Assembly: GCA_012960835.1 (NCBI GenBank)
Contig: DUAL01000262.1
Span: forward strand, 1-12,737
Direction: 5' to 3'
Source: Flavobacteriales bacterium
Lineage (GTDB): Bacteria; Bacteroidota; Bacteroidia; Flavobacteriales; BACL11
Length of the DNA: 12,737 nt
The notes under the pieces were generated by a model that was given only the letters and a program-made list of their open reading frames with translations, made no database searches and was not told the DNA's origin. Shown here in pieces: positions 7,475 to 12,737 of the stretch; the first letter of the stretch is position 1, and the number at the start of each line of letters is the position of its first letter. A program made the translations under genes and the position numbers.

Positions 7475-7568
7475 GTTTTTTGTTTTTAGATATTTGTTTG
7501 TAGTTTTTTCGATTTTCAACTCATTAATTCTCACATTATCAAATCATCAAATTTCTGTATTAATCTTC

Positions 7569-7576
7569 TATCTTTG
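7569..7576 (+). promoter_or_regulatory. Candidate -7 promoter element for the M61-to-pafA operon
   Basis: TATCTTTG matches TAnnTTTG exactly and ends 16 bases before the ATG at 7593, predicting a leader of about 10 bases made mostly of A. It sits about 95 bp from the opposing GT9 element, making a short divergent promoter region (7445-7592) with nothing else recognisable in it. Confidence 0.6.
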
Positions 7577-7592
7577 CACCTTTATAAAAAAA

Positions 7593-9299
7593 ATGATAAA
7601 CTATACTATTTCATATAATAATCCGCACAGGCATTATGTTGATTTTGAACTTACTGCCTCTACTAATGGAAAAGAAAGCGTGCAATTTCAATTGGCCGCT
7701 TGGCGTCCAGGCCGATACGAATTAGCTGATTTTGCACAAAACATACAAAAATGGTCTGCTTTTGATGAGAACAACAACCCTATTCCTTTCACGAAAATAA
7801 CCAAAGATCTTTGGGAAGTTACTACTGAAGGGGTTAGAGAAGTTACCATTACCTACAACTTTTACGCAAACCAATTAGATGCTGGGGCTTGTTATTTGGA
7901 CGAGCACCAACTCTACCTTAACCCTGTACATTGCATGTTCTATATTGCAGGAAAAAAGGAAGAGGAATATACGCTAAATTTAGAAATTCCTACAACTTAC
8001 AAAATTGCCTCCTCAATGGAGCAAAAAGAAAATACACTAAGCATAAAAGGATATGATGCCTTGGCAGAATCGCCAATCATTTGTTCTGATTCTCTGCAAC
8101 ATGGAACTTATGATGTTGATGGAATTACATTTCATTTATGGTTTCAAGGAGAATGCAAACCAGATTGGAAAAAACTAAAAAAGGATTTTTCTGCTTTTAG
8201 CAAAAGTCAAATCAACCATTTTGGAGGTTGCCCTACTAATGAATATCATTTCTTTTTCCAGATTACTCCTTACAGAAGTTATCATGGAGTAGAGCATACT
8301 AATAATACAGTTGTGTTATTAGGTCCTGGCAATGAGATAATGTATAAACGATATGAAGATTTATTAGGAGTAAGTTCTCATGAATTGTATCATACTTGGA
8401 ATATAAAAGCCATCCGCCCAGTAGAAATGTATCCTTACGATTATACCAAAGAAAATTACTTTAGGACAGGATTTGTTGCGGAGGGAGTTACTACTTACAT
8501 GGGAGATATGATGCTCTATAACTCAGGGGTATTTAACTGGAATGAGTTTATAAAAACCCAAAATCAGAACTTGGAAAGACACTTAACAAACTATGGAAGA
8601 TTTAATCTTTCAGTGGCAGATAGTGGTTTTGACAATTGGTTGGATGGTTATAAATTAGGCGCTCCTGACCGTAAAACTTCCATCTACCCTGATGCTGCAT
8701 TGTGTATGCTTATGATTGATTTGGAAATCATACGAAATACAGGAGGAAAAGAAAGTTTACATTCTGTTATGAAAGAGTTATATGAAGAGTTTGCACTTAA
8801 AGGAAAAGGCTATTCTGAAGATGATTTCCGTAACATCTGTGTAAAATTTGGAGGATTGAAAGTGGCTAAAATTTTTGAAGACCATATTTATGGAACTGAG
8901 AATTACATTCCAACTTTGAAGACTGCCTTGGAGGTTGTCAGTATTGAATTACATGAAAAGAAGAATCCTAATCTATCTGCTCAGTATTTTGGTTTTGTTG
9001 CTGTAAAAGAAAATGGGAAAATAATTATTAAGAAAGTTGAACCTAACTCTGTAACAGATAAAAATGGAATAGCGCCTGAGGATGAAATTACAAAAGTAAA
9101 TGGCAAAAAAGTAGAAGGAAAATTGGCCGATATTTTAAAGGATTTCAAAAAGGAAGTTACTTTTACAATTAAGAAAAAGTTTTCAAAAACGGACATTAAT
9201 TTAACAGCAGGAAATTATTACCCATTATTAGAGTTTATAAAATCAGAAAACGCAACTAATGAGCAGTTAACGCTAAGAAAAGTTTGGTCTAATAATTAA
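7593..9299 (+). CDS. M61-family metallopeptidase with PDZ domain
   Basis: With the start at 7593 the protein has 568 residues. The zinc-binding HExxH is HELYHTWN (263-270), followed by IKAIRP, and the third-ligand region is FVAEGVTTYMGD (294-305), Glu297, as in M61 'glycyl aminopeptidases'. The N-terminal third is a beta-rich domain typical of the family (RPGRYELADFAQNIQ, about 38-52). About 465-530 is a PDZ-like domain (GFVAVKENGK, VEPNSV..KNGI.PED.I..VNGK). I see no signal peptide, so it may work in the cytoplasm. Substrates of most M61 enzymes are unknown. The frame is open for 33 further codons upstream to 7494, but this would place the promoter motif within the coding region, and MINYTISYNNP is a natural family start. 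It is the first gene of a tight operon, and the next ATG follows its stop with no gap. Confidence 0.9.
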   Translation: MINYTISYNNPHRHYVDFELTASTNGKESVQFQLAAWRPGRYELADFAQNIQKWSAFDENNNPIPFTKITKDLWEVTTEGVREVTITYNFYANQLDAGACYLDEHQLYLNPVHCMFYIAGKKEEEYTLNLEIPTTYKIASSMEQKENTLSIKGYDALAESPIICSDSLQHGTYDVDGITFHLWFQGECKPDWKKLKKDFSAFSKSQINHFGGCPTNEYHFFFQITPYRSYHGVEHTNNTVVLLGPGNEIMYKRYEDLLGVSSHELYHTWNIKAIRPVEMYPYDYTKENYFRTGFVAEGVTTYMGDMMLYNSGVFNWNEFIKTQNQNLERHLTNYGRFNLSVADSGFDNWLDGYKLGAPDRKTSIYPDAALCMLMIDLEIIRNTGGKESLHSVMKELYEEFALKGKGYSEDDFRNICVKFGGLKVAKIFEDHIYGTENYIPTLKTALEVVSIELHEKKNPNLSAQYFGFVAVKENGKIIIKKVEPNSVTDKNGIAPEDEITKVNGKKVEGKLADILKDFKKEVTFTIKKKFSKTDINLTAGNYYPLLEFIKSENATNEQLTLRKVWSNN

Positions 9300-9491
9300 A
9301 TGAAAACCATACAACTACATAAAGGAAAAAAATACAGCATTTGCTCTTGCGGATTGAGCAGAGCATTGCCTTTTTGTGATAATGCACACCGAGAATTCAA
9401 TGCAAAAAATGGTACGGATTACAAATCGGTAAAAATAAGGCCTAATGAAACAGTAGAAGTAGAACTTAATTCAGTAAATTGGAAACGCTAA
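9300..9491 (+). CDS. Small CDGSH-type iron-sulfur protein
   Basis: The 63-residue protein carries one CDGSH-type motif: Cys15, Cys17, Cys26 and His30 in CSCGLSRALPFCDNAH (15-30). This 3Cys:1His set binds a [2Fe-2S] cluster in characterised relatives (mitoNEET and bacterial homologues). The central Gly is Asn28 here, a variation also met in bacterial members. The usual Lys-x-Val strand seems present as YKSVKIRP (41-48). Likely role is electron transfer or redox sensing, but no partner can be named. It starts directly after the M61 stop and its own stop overlaps the hpt start (TAATG). There is no membrane helix, so it is probably cytosolic. Confidence 0.88.
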   Translation: MKTIQLHKGKKYSICSCGLSRALPFCDNAHREFNAKNGTDYKSVKIRPNETVEVELNSVNWKR

Positions 9492-10042
9492 TGCAACAGG
9501 TAAAACTACACGATAAAACCTTTGAAATTTACATTCCTGAAACGGAAATTTCTGCAATTGTACATTCGCTTGCTACTGCCATAAATAACAGTGGCGTTCA
9601 AAAACCGCTTTTTATTGCGGTAATGAATGGGGCTTTTTTGTTTGCAGCAGATATTATGCGGCAAATCACAGTTGCAAATGCGGAAATTTCTTTCATTAAA
9701 TTATCCTCCTATCAAGGATTAGAAAGTAGTGGTGAAGTAAACGAACTCATTGGTATTAGTGAGGATATAAGTGGGAGAAATATTATTGTATTGGAAGATA
9801 TTATTGATACCGGAAATACATTGGTAAAAATTACTGATTTGCTAAAAAACAAAAATATACAATCCTTGAAAATTGTAACATTACTCTGTAAAAATGAAGC
9901 TTACGATAAAGACATTCCTATTGATTTGATTGGGAAAAATATTCCTAACGATTTTGTGGTAGGATATGGATTGGATTATGACGAAATTGGTCGTAATTTG
10001 CCACACATTTATAAACTCAAAAAAGAAGAAAAACAATGTTAA
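9491..10042 (+). CDS. hpt: Hypoxanthine phosphoribosyltransferase
   Basis: This enzyme joins hypoxanthine (often also guanine) to PRPP to give IMP or GMP in purine salvage, in the cytosol. From the ATG at 9491 the protein has 183 residues, normal for the family. The PRPP-binding loop VLEDIIDTGNT (100-110) contains the paired acidic residues Glu102-Asp103. The PPi-binding part VMNGAF is at 44-49, the flexible-loop SSY at 72-74, and the purine-contacting DFVVGYGLDYDE at 154-164. Another in-frame ATG lies four codons upstream at 9479. I prefer 9491 because it forms the TAATG overlap with the CDGSH stop and gives MQQVKLHDKTF, a typical HPRT start. Its 3' end overlaps adk by 7 bases. Confidence 0.95.
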   Translation: MQQVKLHDKTFEIYIPETEISAIVHSLATAINNSGVQKPLFIAVMNGAFLFAADIMRQITVANAEISFIKLSSYQGLESSGEVNELIGISEDISGRNIIVLEDIIDTGNTLVKITDLLKNKNIQSLKIVTLLCKNEAYDKDIPIDLIGKNIPNDFVVGYGLDYDEIGRNLPHIYKLKKEEKQC

Positions 10043-10608
10043 ACTTAGTATTATTTGGCCCTCCTGGTGCCGGAAAAGGAACGCAATCTAATTTATTAAT
10101 TGACAAATACAATTTGGTGCACTTATCTACAGGCGATATTTTAAGAGGAGAAATTACAGCAGGAACTGCCTTAGGGTTGGAAGCGAAAGCACTGATGGAC
10201 AGAGGGGATTTGGTTCCTGATGAAGTGGTAATTGGTATGATTTCTTCCAAATTGGACAATAACCCAAATGCAAACGGATTTATTTTTGATGGCTTCCCAA
10301 GAACAGCCGCACAAGCCACTGCTTTGGACAATCTATTAGCAGAAAAAGGAACAGCTATTTCAGCCATGCTTTCCTTAAAAGTAGAGGATGCGGAACTCAT
10401 CAGAAGATTATTGGAAAGAGGGAAAAACTCTGGGCGTGAGGACGATAAAAATGAAGTAATTATCGCCAACAGAATAAATGAATATAATACTAAAACTGCT
10501 CCTTTAAAAGAGTACTATTCTGCACAAAATAAACTTTCTGAAATTGAAGGTATTGGTTCAGTAGATGAGATTACTAGCAAATTAAATGAAGTAATTGATA
10601 CTTTATAA
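10036..10608 (+). CDS. adk: Adenylate kinase
   Basis: It converts AMP + ATP to two ADP and balances adenylate pools. The 190-residue form has the P-loop GPPGAGKGT (8-16), the AMP-binding STGDILR (31-37), DGFPRT (85-90) and the LID-flanking RRLLERGKNSGREDDKNE (123-140). The short LID without four Cys ligands is the compact form common in this phylum. The ATG sits inside the last codons of hpt (7-base overlap), so the two are probably translationally coupled. Obg follows after 6 bases. The combination hpt-adk puts purine salvage and the next phosphorylation step on one transcript. Confidence 0.97.
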   Translation: MLNLVLFGPPGAGKGTQSNLLIDKYNLVHLSTGDILRGEITAGTALGLEAKALMDRGDLVPDEVVIGMISSKLDNNPNANGFIFDGFPRTAAQATALDNLLAEKGTAISAMLSLKVEDAELIRRLLERGKNSGREDDKNEVIIANRINEYNTKTAPLKEYYSAQNKLSEIEGIGSVDEITSKLNEVIDTL

Positions 10609-10614
10609 AAACAG

Positions 10615-11613
10615 ATGAAAGTTAAAAATTCCAACTTTGTAGATTATGTAAAAATCTTTTGCCGTTCTGGCAAAGGCGGGGCTGGCTCTGCTCACTTTTT
10701 AAGGGATAAAAACACTGCAAAAGGGGGTCCGGATGGTGGGGATGGAGGGCATGGTGGGAACATAGTTCTTAGAGGGAATGAGCAAATGTGGACACTTTTA
10801 CACTTACGATACAAGAAACATATTTTTGCTGAGCATGGTGGAGTTGGTAGTGGCACCCATAAACACGGAAAAGATGGCGCAAGTCAGATTATTGATGTGC
10901 CACTGGGTACTATTGCAAAAGATGCTGAAACAGGAGAAACTCTTTGTGAGATTACAAATCATGGAGAAGAATTTGTAATGGTAAAAGGCGGTATGGGGGG
11001 CAGAGGAAACTCTCATTTTAAATCGCCCACCAATCAATCTCCAAGATACGCCCAGCCTGGAATTGATGTAATAGAAGGTTGGTTTATTTTGGAGTTAAAA
11101 GTACTTGCGGATGTTGGATTGGTAGGTTTCCCTAATGCTGGAAAATCAACTTTACTTTCTGTTGTGTCGGCTGCAAAACCAGAGATTGCAAACTACCCAT
11201 TTACTACTTTGGTTCCTAATTTAGGCATTGTTTCCTATCGTGATCATAAGTCATTTATTATGGCGGATATTCCCGGAATTATTGAGGGTGCAGCAGAAGG
11301 GAAAGGATTGGGATTACGATTTTTACGCCATATTGAGCGTAACTCTACTCTCCTATTTTTAGTGCCTGCCGATTCGGATGATATTACAAAAGAATACCAA
11401 ATACTATTGGGGGAATTGCAAAAATACAATCCTGAACTATTGGATAAAGATAGAATACTTGCAGTCAGCAAATCTGACATGTTAGATGAGGAACTGAAAG
11501 CAGAAATAGAAAAAGAATTACCAAAAGACATCCCCTCTTTATTCATCTCATCAGTAGCACAACAAGGACTTACCGAATTAAAAGATTTAATCTGGCAAAA
11601 ACTAAATGTGTGA
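10615..11613 (+). CDS. obgE: Obg-family GTPase
   Basis: This is an essential GTPase linked to large ribosomal subunit maturation and the stress response. At 332 residues it has the Gly-rich Obg domain (about 8-160, from SGKGGAGSAHFLRDK through GGPDGGDGGHGGN), then the G domain: G1 GFPNAGKST (171-179), switch region YPFTTLVPNLG (194-204), G3 DIPGIIEGAAEGKGLG (218-233), and G4-like SKSD (285-288). It lacks the C-terminal OCT domain found in Bacillus Obg, so the length is normal for the short form. G4 is SKSD rather than NKxD; the Ser change is seen in Obg proteins, but check guanine specificity. It starts 6 bases after adk and its stop overlaps the next ATG (TGATG). Confidence 0.97.
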   Translation: MKVKNSNFVDYVKIFCRSGKGGAGSAHFLRDKNTAKGGPDGGDGGHGGNIVLRGNEQMWTLLHLRYKKHIFAEHGGVGSGTHKHGKDGASQIIDVPLGTIAKDAETGETLCEITNHGEEFVMVKGGMGGRGNSHFKSPTNQSPRYAQPGIDVIEGWFILELKVLADVGLVGFPNAGKSTLLSVVSAAKPEIANYPFTTLVPNLGIVSYRDHKSFIMADIPGIIEGAAEGKGLGLRFLRHIERNSTLLFLVPADSDDITKEYQILLGELQKYNPELLDKDRILAVSKSDMLDEELKAEIEKELPKDIPSLFISSVAQQGLTELKDLIWQKLNV

Positions 11614-12158
11614 TGGAGTGGCTAAATTCCATAGACACTTATCTATTCCAACTCATCAATGCTGCTGGATATGAGCAAATGGATTTTCTGATGATTTTGC
11701 TATCCTCCAAATGGCTTTGGATACCACTTTATTTGTATTTGCTTTATTTATTGTATCAAAAATATGCTGCAAAATTTATTTGGGTATTAATTTCCTTGGG
11801 TGTTTTAATTTTTTTGGCCGATTACGGAAGTGTGCACTTTTTTAAAGAAGTTTTTCAAAGGTTACGCCCTTGCCACCAATTAGATAATATCCGAGTGGTA
11901 GATGGCTGTGGCGCATTATACGGGTTTGTTTCCTCTCATGCAGCCAATACATTTGCACTTGCCTTTCTTGTGAGTTTGCTCCTTAAAAGCAAAAAAGTAT
12001 TTTTCTTTCTTTTTTCTTGGGCAGTGCTTATCGGATTTAGTCGTGTTTATTTGGGGGTGCATTTCCCTTTTGATATTGTTGGCGGCATGTTTTGGGGGCT
12101 TTTTGTAAGTTTGCTCACCTATAAATTATTAAAATTAAGGATTAATGAAGCAGTTTGA
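11613..12158 (+). CDS. PAP2-family membrane phosphatase
   Basis: The 181-residue protein has several hydrophobic helices and the three-part PAP2 phosphatase signature: Lys78 with RP at 85-86 (KEVFQRLRP), SSHA (107-110) in place of the common PSGH, and SRVYLGVHFPFD (143-154) with Arg144, His150 and Asp154. Such enzymes dephosphorylate lipid phosphates. Undecaprenyl pyrophosphate recycling or lipid A dephosphorylation are reasonable guesses, but the substrate cannot be read here. The frame can start at GTG 11610 or ATG 11613; the ATG overlaps the obg stop by one base and is preferred. The 3' end overlaps the next small gene by 14 bases. Confidence 0.92.
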   Translation: MEWLNSIDTYLFQLINAAGYEQMDFLMILLSSKWLWIPLYLYLLYLLYQKYAAKFIWVLISLGVLIFLADYGSVHFFKEVFQRLRPCHQLDNIRVVDGCGALYGFVSSHAANTFALAFLVSLLLKSKKVFFFLFSWAVLIGFSRVYLGVHFPFDIVGGMFWGLFVSLLTYKLLKLRINEAV

Positions 12159-12294
12159 CAGCATTTGGATAGTATGGCTTATATTGGTTTGTATTTGGAA
12201 TTTTGGATGGCCAGAAGTTCCACCAATTGCAGATGTAGTAGTTGCTTCCGGCTTATCAATTTTAGCCTATCAATATAAAAATCACAAGAAATGA
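12145..12294 (+). CDS. Unrecognised 49-residue membrane protein
   Basis: A frame of 49 codons starts at ATG inside the PAP2 gene (14-base overlap) and ends in TGA overlapping the next ATG (ATGA). The product has two hydrophobic stretches, IWIVWLILVCIWNFGWP (7-23) and PIADVVVASGLSILAYQY (27-44), joined by a short Pro-containing loop (PEVPP), and a basic tail KNHKK. This suggests a small inner-membrane hairpin with both ends in the cytoplasm. I recognise no family. Overlap with both flanking genes, and the absence of any other use for this spacer, argue that it is real. Trp and Pro content (WNFGWPEVPP) is unusual for random translation. Its function is unknown; a helper for the phosphatase genes on either side is only a guess. 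Confidence 0.6.
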   Translation: MKQFDSIWIVWLILVCIWNFGWPEVPPIADVVVASGLSILAYQYKNHKK

Positions 12295-12737
12295 AAAAAA
12301 TATTAATTTTAACTTTCATCCTTTTAACAGGATTTCAATCTTTTTCACAAGAAAAACCAAAATTGGTGGTGGGCATTGTGGTGGACCAAATGCGTTACGA
12401 TTATATCTATCGTTTTTGGGATGATTTCGGTAAAGATGGTTTCAAACGACTCATAAATGAAGGCCACTTCTTCAGAAATACACAGTTCGGCTATATGCCT
12501 ACTTTCACTGGTCCTGGGCATGCCAGCATTTATACCGGCACCACCCCTTCTGTTCATGGAATAATTGCCAATGATTGGTATAATAAAACCAATGACTCAA
12601 TTTTGTATTGCACTGGGGATAATGAAATGACTACAATTGGTGACACTTCCTCTGCTGGAGAAATGTCGCCACACAATATGCTTACCACTACTTTCTCTGA
12701 TGAGTTGAAACTTTTTAATGACGGAAAAGTAATTGGG
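12291..12737 (+). CDS. PafA-type alkaline phosphatase, N-terminal 149 residues (cut at right edge)
   Basis: The frame from ATG 12291 stays open to the window edge. Residues 1-19 are a clear signal peptide (MKKILILTFILLTGFQSFS, then Q), so export is expected. The mature start carries VVDQMRYDYIYRFW (31-44) with the metal-ligand Asp32, then PTFTGPGHASIYTG (70-83) with nucleophile Thr73, and HGIIANDW (89-96) with Asn94. These match the layout of Elizabethkingia PafA (Asp38, Thr79, Asn100), including the spacings. PafA-like enzymes hydrolyse phosphate monoesters in the periplasm. The nucleophile context TGPGHAS differs from PafA's TAIGH, so it may be a related subgroup. Its start overlaps the stop of the 49-residue protein, which makes it the last visible gene of the operon. 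Confidence 0.9.
   Translation, partial: MKKILILTFILLTGFQSFSQEKPKLVVGIVVDQMRYDYIYRFWDDFGKDGFKRLINEGHFFRNTQFGYMPTFTGPGHASIYTGTTPSVHGIIANDWYNKTNDSILYCTGDNEMTTIGDTSSAGEMSPHNMLTTTFSDELKLFNDGKVIG

Noticed and set aside
7445..7534. N-terminal extension of the GT9 frame by 30 codons
   Set aside because: It would overlap the divergent promoter region, contains the TATATTTG element and is Lys/Arg-rich without family similarity. The MKIKDL start fits better.
7494..7592. 33-codon N-terminal extension of the M61 frame that looks like a hydrophobic leader
   Set aside because: It spans the TATCTTTG promoter element and overlaps the opposing gene's upstream region. The apparent hydrophobicity follows from T-rich DNA.
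10017..10469. 150-codon minus-strand open frame opposite adk
   Set aside because: It lies wholly against adk, a certain gene, and its translation (Ser/Pro/Ala-rich, no motif) is a shadow of adk codons.
12345..12557. 70-codon minus-strand frame opposite the PafA-like gene
   Set aside because: It is opposite conserved catalytic motifs of a real gene and shows no recognisable features.

Overview
The window looks like chromosomal core DNA of a low-GC member of the phylum Bacteroidota, probably Flavobacteriales or a close relative. Four observations point there. The proteins have Bacteroidota-type family variants: a short-LID adenylate kinase, an Obg without the C-terminal OCT extension, an AlgI-type acyltransferase paired with an AlgJ/X-like partner, and a PafA-type phosphatase. 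Starts lack obvious Shine-Dalgarno sequences and have short A-rich leaders. Copies of the phylum's -7 promoter element TAnnTTTG sit about 15-22 bases before several starts. The order hpt-adk-obg-PAP2 is familiar from this group. I see no rRNA, tRNA, CRISPR array, insertion sequence or phage gene.

Left part (1-4476): the N-terminus of a probable PASTA-domain membrane protein runs leftward off the edge, diverging from ddl (D-Ala-D-Ala ligase). Downstream of ddl on the + strand come a membrane-anchored SPOR-domain protein, an AlgI-like MBOAT O-acyltransferase and an AlgJ/AlgX-like SGNH protein whose start overlaps the MBOAT stop (TAATG). Together they suggest a cell-envelope cluster: peptidoglycan precursor synthesis, binding to septal peptidoglycan, and acetylation of an unidentified surface polymer.

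Middle part (4479-7444): three minus-strand genes. A GT9 (heptosyltransferase-like) glycosyltransferase with cysteine clusters at both ends is followed after 4 bases by lpdA (dihydrolipoyl dehydrogenase). A strong hairpin plus T-run ends that unit. A small zinc-ribbon protein follows, with its own promoter placed against the terminator. The zinc-ribbon gene converges on the SGNH gene with only two bases between stop codons.

Right part (7593-12737): a tightly packed + strand operon of eight genes starts at a good TAnnTTTG promoter. It runs M61 peptidase, a CDGSH iron-sulfur protein, hpt, adk, obg, a PAP2 phosphatase, an unrecognised 49-residue two-helix membrane protein, and a PafA-like alkaline phosphatase cut by the window edge. 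All junctions are between a 14-base overlap and a 6-base gap, so translational coupling is likely. It mixes purine salvage, adenylate balance, ribosome-linked GTPase function and envelope phosphate chemistry.

Most of the window is ordinary. The parts most worth a second look are the hypothetical microprotein, the double cysteine clusters of the GT9 protein, the non-ATG start of the PASTA protein, the missing Asp in the SGNH partner, and the terminator/promoter overlap at 4764-4818. I found no convincing undescribed multi-gene system.
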